Counted from the first letter of the stretch, positions 43,500 through 55,009 are shown. The stretch is 64,000 nt of DNA from Haematobia irritans (GCF_050003625.1 NC_134397.1:96079562-96143561); one strand, 5' to 3'. Program-made: numbers and translations. Notes: a model not told the origin generated them from the letters alone.

Positions 43500-44359
43500 G
43501 ATGAAACCATGTTTATACCCACCACCATAGAATCTGATGGGGATATAATAAGTTTGTCACTCCGTTTGTAACACATCGAAATATCGATTTCCGACTATAT
43601 AAAGTATATATATTCTTGATCAGGGAGAAATTCTAAGACGATATAACCATGTCCGTCTGTCTGTCTGTTGTAATATCGCTATAGTCGTCAATAATGGAGC
43701 TGTCGCCCTGAAATTTGGCACAGATTCGTCTTTTCTTTGCAGGCAGGTCAAGTTCGAAAATGGGCTATATCGGTCCAGGTTTTGATATAGCCCCCATATA
43801 AACCTACTACCCCGATTTGGGGTCTTGGGCTTATAGAAACAATAGTTTGTAACCAATTGGCCTGAAATTAGAAATCTAGAGGTGTGTCAAAAATGGTGAG
43901 TATTGGTCCATGTTTTGGTATGGCCCCCATATAGACCGATCTTCCGATTTTACTTCTTGGGCTTATAGAAACCGTAGTTTTTATCCAATTTTCCTGAAAT
44001 TGGAAATCTAGAGGTATTTTGGGACCATAAAGAGGTGAGTATCGGTCGATATGTGCGCTATACCCACATATCGAACGATCTCCCGATTTTACTTCTTGGG
44101 CTTCTAGAATCCGTAGTTCTTATCCAATTTGCCTGAAATTTGATACCTAGAGGTATTCTAGGGCCATAAAGAGGTGTGCCGAATATATTGTGTATCGGTA
44201 TAGTTTATGATATAGCCCCCATATAAACCAGCCCTCCGATTTGGGGTCTAGATTCTAGAACTACAATTTGATGTGCTGAATATTGTGTGTATCCCTCTTT
44301 GGCATAGCCTCCATTAGACCTATATTCCGATTTAACTCCTAGGGTTTCAAGAAATTGTA
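43500..44359 (-). mobile_element. DINE-1-like element, family B, 3' part
   Basis: Minus orientation: the end is gtttatacccaccaccatag (43,511), then a GTCY run (43,650-43,672) and degenerate units with cctagaggtattctaggacc/ccccatataaacc. Split at TA (44,358-44,359) by a MITE; resumes at 49,872. The intact homologue at 59,771-60,995 confirms the join (aaattgta|gtttttatc). Confidence 0.78.
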
Positions 44360-44657
44360 CACCCTCAGAAAAAATCGCTTCTCTAACATATGTTCCAAAC
44401 ATATTTTGCAGGAAGCACATATACTATTGGATACTGCCTAAACATTAATATGTTTGTTTTATGTGAACATATTATATGTTTGGAAGCATTTTGAGCCCAA
44501 AAATATTATATGCTTGGAAGAATTTTCCCCAAAGAAGATTGTTCTCATTCCCTCACATAATTTTCACTTCCACGAAATTTTTTAGTCCTTTTTCTGTAAT
44601 ACAAATAATGTTGAAGAAATTATTCAATTTTATAATTTTTTAAATTTTACCTTTCGT

Positions 44658-44730
44658 CTGGACTGAGAATCGAACCGGGAACCATGCAATTTGTAAGCCA
44701 ACACACTACCACTGGGCTACGTAGCTGTTA
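44658..44730 (-). other. tRNA-like module, minus strand
   Basis: Collinear with 24,091-24,164: ctacgtagcccagtgg (box A type) and ccggttcgattct (box B type) on the minus strand. Confidence 0.6.
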
Positions 44731-44838
44731 TAGTTACCAATAGACAATTATCGTTATAAGTTACATTTATATAGCATAGTTTGCAGCGCCCACGAGCCGA
44801 TGCAAACAAAGCATTATTCAAGAGAAACATATATTTGT

Positions 44839-44911
44839 TGGCCATGTGGAGCAGTGGTTAGCATGTCCGCCTTGCATGCAAAGGGTCCTGAGTTCAATCA
44901 CTACTCCGACC
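44839..44911 (+). other. tRNA-like module, plus strand
   Basis: Collinear with 24,276-24,347: tggagcagtggttagcatgt (box A) and a mutated box B (tgagttcaatcac). The head then reads ccgaccgaacacc as in the SINE at 22,991. Confidence 0.6.
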
Positions 44912-45717
44912 GAACACCAATTTCTTTTTTTAATTTTTGTATTTATATTTTTATATTATTAAATTAAATTTTTACAATGAAACTTCGAAATGTGTGTTAT
45001 TAAAGATTTACAGTCAGAAAAGAACAGTGCTTGATATAAACGAAATGGACTGAGCTTTTGGATAAAATATATTTTTTATTGCAAAAATAACAATTTTGTA
45101 ACAAAAAACTGTTTTTGGTATAAAATCTTGAAATTTTGGAACAAATTAAAAAAAAAAAAAAAACGTGGAGTCGAGTATAAACATACATAAACAATTTTAT
45201 AATATACACATAAATTTAGTTAGGCGTTAATAGTTTTTTACTAGCAATTAACACAATTTTAAATGCATTTAAAACTTATCTTTGTACTTAATTTCATTTT
45301 TACCCTTAAGGCCGGTATTAAGTTGGCATTATCGTTCTAAAATTACCCTGTTTTGTCTTTTACTTTTCTTTAATAATTCATTTTAAAGAAAATAAACTTT
45401 TTCAATTTTTTAGCAAAACTTGAACTTAATGCCCGCTTCCGAATGTCTATTCTCTTTACATGAGTATTCAAATTAAATAATATTTAGACTTAAGCATATC
45501 AAATTTTTGGCCTTATTATAAAACAGTTTTCCGAAACAACATACAAGCAGTTTCACAGAAATTGCTCTCTTTTGATTCTCTCGCTGTGTTATGTTGATAT
45601 CTTTCGTCAACCCTCCCGGTTTCCATCTCTATTTCTTTCTCCATACTCTCTCTCTCTGTCGCTCTCTGAATAAAATATCACAACTTATATATGTTTACTC
45701 GAAATTTGTAAATTTAT

Positions 45718-45721
45718 ATAT
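45718..45721. repeat. 4-bp target-site duplication, left (atat)
   Basis: Matches 49,671-49,674 on the other side of the gypsy element; length fits Ty3/gypsy. Confidence 0.8.
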
Positions 45722-46335
45722 TGTTACGAATTTGATAATTATAGATATAAGTTTATTTAAATTAGTTTCCGTTAATTTAAAATTTCAAATTGTAACGATA
45801 AAATTTCGCTATCACTTGTTGGCATCATCTATTCATTTTCTAGTATTTTCCTGAATTTCTTTTATGTTCTTTTGTTTGCTTACCGAAATGTTAGTTCTTA
45901 CTCTCTCTCATAGAATAGCAACCCCTTTGCTTTGTTATTCTGCATTCTCATTTCATTTCATCTCATTGTCTATTGTCATTATTGTTGTTGTTGTAGTAAT
46001 GCGAGCATATATCTATGTGAGTGTGTATGTGTTTGGCAACCACCAGATGAACAACTTAATGGTCGTAGATCCTTCTAGCATTGTCTAAGAATGTTCTGGC
46101 GTTGCCAGAATATTGTAGTGCTACCAGAATGTTCTCGTATTGCCACACCGTCATATATAAAAACGCTCGCATGCTGCTAACGAGTCAGTCTTAATTAAAG
46201 CGTCAACCGAATAACATCAGTGTGAACGAATTGTAAAGTGAAGTCATAGTAAATAAATTGTAGATTAACGTTATTTAAACGAACAGTGTTTTAATTGTCG
46301 GGTAATTAAAAACGCATAAATATAAAAACGTAACA
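45722..46335 (+). repeat. 5' LTR of gypsy element (614 bp)
   Basis: Starts tgttacgaatttgata, ends aaaaacgtaaca. Contains tatataaaaacg at about 46,154 as a TATA-type promoter and taaataaattg near the end. Confidence 0.92.
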
Positions 46336-46374
46336 ATTGGTGTCGGAAGTGAAATAACGAAAAAAAAATCTACA

Positions 46375-47690
46375 ATGAAGTTTCATGAGCTTCGAGTGGA
46401 AGACTTAAAAAAGGAATTGAGCAAACTGGAGCTGCCGACAACAGGCAATAAGGCCCAGCTTCAAAAGCGTCTACTGGAAGAGTTTGAACGGCGTAATATG
46501 GACATTGCGACGCATGAGTTTGATTATAAGGAAGACATTGATGAATCAATACTCGTCAATACCTGCAGTGTAGAAACTCCGTCTGTGGCTTCGAGTGTTG
46601 TAGATTACACATCAATGCTCAGTGGTTTGAGTAAAATGATGGAGGAAAACTCTAGAAAAATCATGGATGAGAATTCTAGAAAAATGGAAGAAAATTCTAG
46701 AAAAATAGAAGCAAATTCTAGAAAATTGGAAGAAAAATTCGACGAAATTCAAAAAAGATGGACGAAAATTCTAGAATTCTCAATGAAAAACTTCAAGAAA
46801 TTTCTGAAAGCATGGAGAAACGTGTGGACCATATAGAAGGTCAAATTATAGAATTGGATAAGAAAGTTCTTTCCGTAGATGAGAAAATTGTGGTTCACGA
46901 TGAGAAACTTCTACACCTGGAAAAAAATGGCTGACCTGGAAATTAAAAGTTGTCCCGTGCGCGTAATCGACGGCCCAAAAATCAAAACTCTTTGTTTTTG
47001 ATGGCTCATCTTCATTTGATGTTTTCAAATTCCAATTTGAGACGGTGGCATCCAGAAACATGTGGAATGACAGAGCAATTGAACTTCTGTTGGCATTGAA
47101 GGGTAATGCTGCCGATGTAATACAAAGTATCCCAACTTCTTCCAGAAATAACTATAACGAAGTAATAGCTGCACTACAACGCAAGTATGGTGGAGAGCAC
47201 AAGCAGGACATCTTCAGAATGGAATTGAGAGGAAGAATCCAGAAATCGAATGAAACCCTACAAGAGTTCGCAACAGAAGTTGAGCGGCTAGTGCTTTTGG
47301 CATACCCTGGAGAGAATCATCCTCTTATAGATCGTATCAAGATTGAAACTTTTGTGAATGGCATTCGAGACCCTGAGATAAAATGTGCAACATATGCCGC
47401 ACAAAAAGCTACATTCACAGAAACAGTAACATTTGCACTTGTACAAGAGACTGCGAGATTGCTGGCACGGCCTCAAATTCACAAAGTACGCAGAGTAGAG
47501 ACCGAGTGTGAAGAATCGAAATCGGTCATTGAATTGGTAAAAGAGGCTCTAAAGCAGATAATGCAAGAAATGAAGCAGCAGGCAAATAAATCTAGAATAA
47601 AATGCTATAACTGTGATAAGGCTGGACATCTTTCCCGGGAATGTAAAGCGTGGCGTAAAACGTCGGGGTCAATCTCGCCATCTCCATTAA
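46375..47690 (+). pseudogene. gypsy Gag with SAP-like N-terminus, frame-broken
   Basis: ATG at 46,375. The first 40 residues (MKFHELRVEDLKKELSKLEL, then PTTGNKAQLQKRLLEE) fit a SAP DNA-binding helix-extended loop-helix. A heptad/Asn-rich repeat follows (EENSRKI/MDENSRK, about residues 85-125). A frame break at an A run (about 46,751-46,757) closes this frame at 46,836, and the matrix/capsid part continues in other frames with another break around an A run at 46,920 and one near 46,990. From 47,045 the capsid-like region (WNDRAIELLLALKGNAADVI...RKYGG...LQEFATEVERL) and one CCHC knuckle (CYNCDKAGHLSREC) are in one frame. Breaks in homopolymers could be sequencing errors. Confidence 0.82.
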
Positions 47691-48979
47691 ACAATAGTCA
47701 GAAAAAGGCGACCACAAAGCCAAGCGACTCAAATCCAAATTTTGCGGATAATAGAAAAGGTGGCAAACAAGTTATTCATCAAGCCTTGACACGACGGCAT
47801 TGCAATGTAGAAAACAGACGCTACTCGAAGGCTGAACCAAAGGAGACAGTTGTAAATGTCAGGCAGTTACACATCGAATCTGGCACAGACTGGTCAACAG
47901 AGCAACGTAAAAATCCCATTCTGAGAAAAATTATTTCGGCAAAACAAGAAAATAAGAAACCCAGCAAGAAAGACATCGCAGCCGAAAGTCCACTTATGAA
48001 AGCATACTGGGCTCAATGGGATAGTTTAGTTCTAGTCAATGGATCCCTGCAACGTAAATGGGAAAGCGAAGATGGCAAGAGCAGCCGAAATTTGATCATC
48101 GTACCGGATTCCAAAATAAGAGACGTTTTGGCGGAGTTCCATAATGGTCCCAGTGGAGGTCATCTGGGAATAACCAAAACAGCCGAGAAAGTGAAGCAAC
48201 GATTCTACTGGGTTGGATGCCAGAAATCAATTGCTGAATGGGTAGCCAATTGCGTGGACTACTTCAGCAAATGGCCGGAGGTGTATGCAATTCCACACCA
48301 AGAGGCAAAAACGATTGTGGATGTGGTCAACAAAAACTGGATATGTCGCTACGGTGTGCCGTCCGAGATTCACTCAGACCAGGGAAGAAATTTTGAATCG
48401 GCCATATTCAAAGAGATGTGTGAATCCCTTGGTATCAAGAAAACGAGGACTACGCCATTACATCCACAATCCGATGGCATGGCAGAAAGGTTTAATCGCA
48501 CCCTGGAGGAACATCTTCGAAAAGTGGTGGACAACGGCCAGAGGGACTGGGACGAGCATATACCAAAGTTTTTGCTGTCCTATAGATCTGCCATTCATGA
48601 TTCCACCTCTCGAACACCGCCCAATGTTCTATTCGGAACTGAGTTAAAGTTGCCTGGAGATCTGATATTCGGCGCTAAACCTAATGAGCTCGCCATGGAA
48701 GAAAACAGAAATGACATCCCAAACACTTTCGGAGAAGTTCATGAATCAGTGCGCAACAAAATAAAAATGGTCAGCAACAGAATGAAGGCGAGATACGATC
48801 GTGCTGTAAATACTGAGGGCTTCCAAGAAGAAGAATTGGTTCTGCTATTTAACCCGCAAGAAAGAAAGGATTGTGCCCTAAACTGCAAACACAGTGGGAA
48901 GGCCCATACAAAGTCATCAAGAAGATCAATGATGTTGTATACCGGATTCAGAAGGACGGCAGCCCTAGATCAAAGATGA
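47045..48979 (+). pseudogene. gypsy Gag-integrase fusion frame produced by deletion
   Basis: 644-codon frame. Residues about 1-215 are capsid plus CCHC knuckle. Near 47,765-47,790 the sequence passes directly into RNase H/integrase linker (ALTRRHCNVENRRYSKAE), so protease, RT and RNase H are gone but the frame is kept. The integrase zinc region is partial (GGHLGITKTAEKV...SIAEWVANC). A second in-frame deletion near 48,258 joins it to DYFSKWPEVYAIP, removing the first catalytic Asp. The second Asp (HSDQGRNFES) and the Glu (MAERFNRTLEEHL) remain. A frame change near 48,868 ends the frame early; the true C-terminus region lies at 48,975-49,050. Not a working integrase. Confidence 0.88.
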
Positions 48980-49061
48980 AAGTTGTACATCTGGAACGAT
49001 TGGCTCCTTACGGAACAGGTTCTGTGCCTGTTCGGGACGAACAGGCTTAAGCGGGAGGCAG

Positions 49062-49670
49062 TGTTACGAATTTGATAATTATAGATATAAGTTTATTTAA
49101 ATTAGTTTCCGTTAATTTAAAATTTCAAATTGTAACGATAAAATTTCGCTATCACTTGTTGGAATCATCTATTCATTTTCTTGTATTTTCCTGAATTTCT
49201 TTTATGTTCTTTTGTTTGCTTACCGAAATGTTAGTTCTTACTCTCTCTCATAGAATAGCAACCCCTTTGCTTTGTTATTCTGCATTCTCATTTCATCTCA
49301 TTGTCTATTGTCATTATTGTTGTTGTTGTAGTAATGCGAGCATATATCTATGTGAGTGTGTATGTGTTTGGCAGCCACCAGATGAACAACTTAATGGTCG
49401 TAGATCCTTCTAGCATTGTCTAAGAATGTTCTGGCGTTGCCAGAATATTGTAGTGCTACCAGAATGTTTTCGTATTGCCACACCGTCATATATAAAAACG
49501 CTCGCATGCTGCTAACGAGTAAGTCTTAATTAAAGCGTCAACCGAATAACATCAGTGTGAACGAATTGTAAAGTGAAGTCATAGTAAATAAATTGTAGAT
49601 TAACGTTATTTAAACGAACAGTGTTTTAATTGTCGGGTAATTAAAAACGCCTAAATATAAAAACGTAACA
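49062..49670 (+). repeat. 3' LTR of gypsy element (609 bp)
   Basis: Same ends as the 5' LTR; lacks one 5-bp catttc-type repeat. Followed by atat. Confidence 0.92.
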
Positions 49671-49871
49671 ATATGTTTACATTCACACATATTATTCTTA
49701 TGAAACATTCATGCCCCAAACATAATATATTCTAACATATTAACATATGTGTCCCAAACATTTAGTGTTAGTTTAGGAACATTACATGTTTGCATATTGT
49801 GTTTAAAAATTGTGGCCGAAACACATTTTGTTTATATCAGAACATATGAAAAACATATTTTTCTAACAGTG

Positions 49872-50400
49872 TAGTTTTTATCGGTTTTGCCACAAATTGA
49901 AAATATGCTGGCATTTTAGACCCACAAAAAAGTGTATATGATTTAGTTTTTATCGGTCCATTTGGTAAGGCCTTCATATACACCGATTTCAGATCTTGAG
50001 GGTACAGAAGGTGCACTGATCATGAAAATGGCTTGAACTGAATGTAAAATATACAGCGTTTACTTCTCGTAATTATTTAAATAATTGGGGTAAAAATCTA
50101 CAGATTTAAGATTTCATATCAAGGCGTTATTTCATCATTTTCTTGCACAATTAAAAGAGATGTTTATGATTTCTCTAAAACTCAAACAAAAAATGGTTCT
50201 TATAAACCCAGAATCTGATCTAGTCTTCATAAGTAAAATCTTTACATTTATCTTTGGGAAGCGTACTGGTTGAACTCATCTGCTTGGGAAAATATCTGTT
50301 ATCAGACCCCCTGCAATTTTCCAAGGAAACTATTATATTTGATTCTTGGTGGTTGGTATTTAAGATTCGGCCGAACTTACTGCTGTATATACTTGTTTAA
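49872..50400 (-). mobile_element. DINE-1-like element, family B, 5' part
   Basis: Continues 43,500-44,359 after the MITE. It ends (as the element's start on the minus strand) with acaagtatatacagcagtaa and gttcggccgaatctta, a terminus common to dipteran Helitron-like repeats. It matches 53,176-53,350 and 60,785-60,995. Confidence 0.75.
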
Positions 50401-50509
50401 TCTATATTTTTTATGTTACAGCAATTCCTAAAGGTGAGTTTCAAATATATTCTGAGAATAATTTCAAAAATATCCCATTAGTCCATGGATATGATTCCAC
50501 TAATCTACC
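50401..50509. other. Short unassigned spacer
   Basis: Between the family-B terminus and the TA that bounds the large repeat. Nothing recognised. Confidence 0.4.
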
Positions 50510-51688
50510 TACACAGAAAAGTGTGTCGTAAATTTAAGCTGATTTTTACAATAATTTATTACAAGAATTTTCCAGAAGTTTAGTTCATATTTCGTATGTT
50601 CAACGAAAATTAACTACTCGAAAGGAAATTTTACAAATTTTAAGTACCAATCGTTTTTCATGGCCTACAAAATACGATGGAAATTTCCTTAAAAATTTTC
50701 TTAACTGGTAGTTAAAAATTCTTTCGTCATACTATAAAACTACTTATGAAATGTAATATGTTATACTTTAATAATAATAAGTGCAATTTACTATAAAGAG
50801 TTTTTGTATGAGAAAATATTTTTTTACGAAAATTGAACTTGAAAGCGGATAGCAATTTGTTACAGGCAATTCCTATAGTTAATAATAGTTGGTATAACAC
50901 TTCTCAATGAAATATTTTTAGTTCTCATGTAATTAAATTTATAGACATTTTCATCAAAAATAGGTAGATATCATTTCATGAAGTTTTTGCTATTTTTAAG
51001 TTAAACGTTTCATCGTTCTTATACTGTTATGCATTTAAGAGTATTGTTTTTAGAGTAAATTGTGGAGAGATGCGATGAACTAATGCATAGTAACGAGATC
51101 TTTCTCGTCAAAGTGGAATATGTTTAATGTGTAAGATGTTGTTACTTGAATTTTGTTTGAGAGTGAGAGCATGCAATGCAATAATGAGAAAAGGTATCGA
51201 GTGATGGGGATGTTGTGTATATCTGAGCGTGGGGTTGTTTTTATTTTTGTTCTTTCAGTGGTTTGTGTGTGTGTTTGTTATTCGCGAATGGTTTATTTAT
51301 CTGGATGAGGTGTTGTTTTCAATGAAGGCGCATGTGTTTTTGTGGTTGTAGGAATGTTTTTGTTTTGCTTGGTTTTGTTTGGCATGCCTCAGTTGTATAG
51401 TTGGCGTTGGCGTGGGCTGTTGTATCTTTTTAGCAGGTATGTAACAATTGAGTATAATGGTATGGAATATTTTGGTTTTTTTGTGTTTGTTTATTAAACC
51501 TTTTAAATGAAAGTTATTAATATTTTAGCGGTGAGATGTACGATGGTGAAGTGATGATCGGTAGTTTAGAAAAAAGTTATTAAGAATGATCAATATTTAG
51601 GAAAAAATGCTGACATGGAAAGTATATTGAAATTCTTTTATCTAATTTAATTTTTATTACTCAATGTAAAAAAAATATTTAATTTCAG

Positions 51689-51752
51689 AATAACTCCAGA
51701 TGAATTTGGAAATTGTTTGTTACACCTCAGCGTATAGTTTAATCATAAATAG
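51689..51752 (+). repeat. Exon-shaped unit i, copy B
   Basis: Preceded by atttaatttcag and followed by gtaagt; 64 bp. Confidence 0.55.
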
Positions 51753-51885
51753 GTAAGTGCTCTTTTTTCAATGTGGTATTCTTTTAAAAAATAATATTCT
51801 TTATGTATATTGTTATTTGCTAATTATTATTATTTTTTTTACCAGTTTCATGTTTTCTTTGTTGTAAAAAAATATTTAATTTAAG

Positions 51886-51952
51886 AGCAACCCCAGATGG
51901 ATTCGGGCAAATTTTTATATTTCTCCTCAGCGTATAATTTAATAGAGAAGTG
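51886..51952 (+). repeat. Exon-shaped unit ii, copy B
   Basis: Preceded by atttaatttaag and followed by gtaagt; 67 bp; shares ccccagatg, cctcagcgta and aatttaatagaga with the other units. Confidence 0.55.
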
Positions 51953-52126
51953 GTAAGTTTTCTTTTAAAAATTGGCTTTCTTTTCACTAAAATATTTACG
52001 TTTTTATGACATTTTTATTATCAAGATTACAGGTTTTTAATACCTTATTTTAGTTTTACTTTAATCAAATATTTTTGGAAACCAATTTAATATTTTTAGT
52101 GTAAAAAAATAAATATTTAATTTCAG

Positions 52127-52157
52127 AATAACAATTTGGAAACATTTTTATGAATTG
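52127..52157 (+). repeat. Exon-shaped unit iii, copy B (short)
   Basis: Between atttaatttcag and gtaagc; 31 bp, an internal deletion relative to the other units, with both boundaries kept. Confidence 0.5.
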
Positions 52158-52286
52158 GTAAGCTTTCTTAAACATTCTTTTAACCAGAATATTTACTTTT
52201 TTTATGCATATTATTTCTTTAATTCGATTTTTGGAAACCAATTTAATGTTTTTTATTTAATGTAAAAAATAGATATTTAATTTCCG

Positions 52287-52347
52287 AGTAACCCCAAATG
52301 AATTTCGATAACTTTTTAAACTCAGCGTACAATGTAATAGAGAATTG
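52287..52347 (+). repeat. Exon-shaped unit iv, copy B
   Basis: Between atttaatttccg (acceptor AG changed to CG) and gtaagt; 61 bp. Confidence 0.5.
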
Positions 52348-52462
52348 GTAAGTTTTATGTTAAAACTTTGGCTTTCTTCAAATCGATGTCCTTCACATCG
52401 ATAAAAACACAGTTTTATGAGTTAATATATTACTTAATTCATTATTTCTCCAATTGTTTCAG

Positions 52463-52537
52463 GTACAAACTTTATGGTACGTTTATCTAAGAAAAGTTGA
52501 ATTCCTTACACCATTTAATAAAATGCCCCCAAATATG
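52463..52537 (+). repeat. Exon-shaped terminal unit, copy B
   Basis: Between tttctccaattgtttcag, a good polypyrimidine acceptor, and gtaagt; 75 bp with different internal sequence. The acceptor is also present in copy A at 34,480-34,498. Confidence 0.5.
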
Positions 52538-53175
52538 GTAAGTTACAAGCCAATTTAAAGAGCTAAAAATTATATTTTAGTACATGTTCATTTTTAACAA
52601 TTTTCATAACTTCTTCCAGTTTTTTCAGCAAGATATGTGAAAAATATACTTACGATGAATAAAAAACTAAGGAAAAGTCAAAATGTCCAAAAAGCGAGTT
52701 AAAATAAACTACTTTCTTGTTCCACGTGGTCTTAATTTTTATTCACAAAAACATTGTATTAAGAACTTTCATCATACGTTTTTTATAATAAAGTACTTTT
52801 GCTTAAAGAAAGTTTAATTTTATTGTATAAAAATTTTCAATAGTAAAACGGTTTGTTGTTCCTTTAATTATTTAATTTCTCTGTACTGTGGAATGATTGA
52901 TTTGAAAATAGTTTAGTCGTCGACATTTATTATCGGGTTTCCCAAACAAATAAGCAAGTACACCAACTTATACTGACTTTTTAACTTGGAAGGGGTATAT
53001 AAATCTTATGGTGTTGTAAACATGAACTAAAATACAATGTTATAGATTAACTAAAATTTAAGAGAATTATAAACTAGACAAGTTGGAAAAAAATCTTAAG
53101 GGCTAAATCATGGTCAATATTACTACAGTTTAGTTCATTTTGCAATGGAAAAGGGTTCACTGTTTTTTCAGTGTA

Positions 53176-54590
53176 AGAACCATTTTTGTTTGAGTTTTAG
53201 AGGAATCATTAACATCTCTTGTAAGTGTGCAAGAAAATTATAAAATAAAGTCTTGATTTGAAATCTTAAATCTGTAGAAGTAAAATCTGGAAATTTTACA
53301 TTGAGTTTCAAGCAATTTTCATGATCAGTGCGCCTTCTACACCCTCAAGAAGTGAAGTCGCTCTATATGGAGGCATTACCAAATGGATCGATAAAAACTT
53401 AATCCGATACACGTTTTTGTGAGCCTAAAATACCAGAATATTTACAATTTCAGGCAAATCAGATAAAAACTACGGTTTCTAGAAACCTAAGGAGTTAAAT
53501 CGGGAGATCGTTCTTATGGGGGCTATACTAAAATATGGACCGATACTCACTAAAATATGGACCGATACATCGGCACACCTCTTTATGACCCGAAAATACC
53601 TCTAGATTTCCAATTTCAGGCAAATAGGATAAAAACTTCGGATTCTAGAAGCCCAAGAAGTAAAATCTTGAAATCGGTCTATATGGGGGCTATACCAAAA
53701 TATGGACCGATACTCACCATTTTCGGCACACCTCTTTATAGTCCTAAAATACCTCTAGATTTCCAATTTCAGACAAATTGGGTAAAAACTACGGTTTCTA
53801 TAAGCCCAAGACCCCAAATCGGGAGGTCGTTTTATATGATGACCATACCAAAACATGGACCGTTACTCACATTTTTTGGCACACGTATTTGTGGTCCTAC
53901 AATACCTTTAGATTTCCAATTTCAGGTAAATTGAATAAAAACTGCGGTTTCTATAATCCCAAGAAGTAAAATCGGGAGATCGGTCTATATGGGGGCTATA
54001 CCAAAATATGGATCGATACTCACAATTTTTGGCACACGTATTTGTGGTCCTACAATACCTCTAGATTTCCAATTTCAGGTAAATTGAATAAAAACTGTGG
54101 TTTCTATAAGCCCAAGAAATAAAATCGGGAGATCGGTCTATGTGGGGGCTATACCAAAACATGGACCGATAATCACCATTTTTGGCACACCTCTTTATGG
54201 TCATAAAATACCTCTAGGTTTCAAATTTCAGGCAAATTGGATAAAAACTACGATTTCTATAAGCCCAAGACCCCAAATCGGGAGGTCGGTTTATATGGGG
54301 ACTATATCAAAACCTGGACCGATAAGCCCATCTTCGAACTTGACCTGCCTGCAGACAAAAGACGAGTTTGTGCAAAATTTCAGTACGATTGCTTCATTAT
54401 TGAAGACTGTAGCGAGACTACAACAGACAGACAGACAGATGGACATCGTTATATCGTCTTAGAATTTCTCCCTGATCAAGAATATATATACTTTATATAG
54501 TCGGAAATCGATATTTCGATGTGTTACAAACGGAATGACAAACTTATTATACCCTCGTCACCATTCTATGGTGGTGGGTATAAAAATATT
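53176..54590 (+). mobile_element. DINE-1-like element, family B, nearly complete
   Basis: Tandem units containing cacacctctttatggtccta, aaatacctctagatttccaa and gggggctataccaaaatatg recur from 53,570 to 54,310 with ~140-155 bp spacing. Then comes an acagacagacagatgg run (54,423-54,442) and the end caccattctatggtggtggg + tataaaaa. The 121-125 residue open frames here are tandem-repeat artefacts. Confidence 0.78.
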
Positions 54591-55007
54591 GTATAAATAC
54601 CTATGCATAAATAAAATTTTCTACACATGAGATTATATGAATATTTTTTTTAAAGTTGAATTTATTATCAATTTTAATTTTCCTATATTGAATTATTTAA
54701 TTTAATGAATTATTTATTTCCTATATTGAATTATATAAAGTAAAAGACAAAGCATATTTACTCTGATAACATTTCAATTAAGCATTTAATATTTAAAATG
54801 CTTTGGCGCAACCCTATTTCGCTAATACCTTAATGGTATCATGAATCGATGGTTATTGACAAGTTAATCAATGTTTCGAATTATGGTCGCTCTCATCGGC
54901 CTAGAGCATGTTATAAGCATAATTATCAAAATCCAGAATCTTCCTTCCTTTTGAACGCTTCATAGAGTACAGACGCAATAAAAGTGATCAATACACGATA
55001 GCTCCCA
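54591..55007. other. Unassigned AT-rich stretch
   Basis: No ORF over 40 codons and no recognised repeat; possibly unique host sequence. Confidence 0.4.
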
Positions 55008-55009
55008 TA

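Larger units (their letters stand above)
45722..49670 (+). mobile_element. Ty3/gypsy-type LTR retrotransposon with internal deletions
   Basis: LTRs 45,722-46,335 and 49,062-49,670 (tgttacgaat ... acgtaaca), flanked by atat. The LTRs differ by six substitutions and a 5-bp indel, about 1%, so the insertion is young. A putative primer site follows directly (attggtgtcggaagtg), and gcgggaggcag precedes the 3' LTR as polypurine tract. The internal part is only 2.7 kb: protease, RT and RNase H are missing. It is probably mobilised in trans if at all. Confidence 0.93.
44360..49871. mobile_element. Family C MITE hosting a gypsy element
   Basis: Ends caccctcagaaaaaatcgct and, inverted, cactgttagaaaaatatgtt, with TA on both sides inside the family-B repeat. 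Its own length without the gypsy element is about 1.56 kb. It contains two divergent tRNA-like modules and a non-coding stretch (45,160-45,720) with a (CT)n run at 45,646-45,668. Confidence 0.82.
50512..53173 (+). repeat. Large dispersed repeat, copy B (uninterrupted)
   Basis: Bounded by TA (50,510-50,511 and 53,174-53,175) with tir-like ends cacagaaaagtgtg and, inverted, cactgaaaaaacagtg, so it may be a 2.66-kb non-autonomous Tc1-type element. Its homologue is copy A (22,578-25,504 plus 34,459-35,116). It contains (GT)n at 51,262-51,280 and five exon-shaped tandem units between 51,650 and 52,545. No long ORF. Confidence 0.78.

Noticed and set aside
43620..44420. Small minus-strand proteins with RPQIGG/YMGAI motifs
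   Set aside because: These are DINE-like units (cccatataaacc/gatttggggtc) translated; the same peptides appear at every copy.
53557..54462. Two overlapping 120-residue ORFs
   Set aside because: Tandem units of a DINE-like repeat; the residues follow the repeat period.
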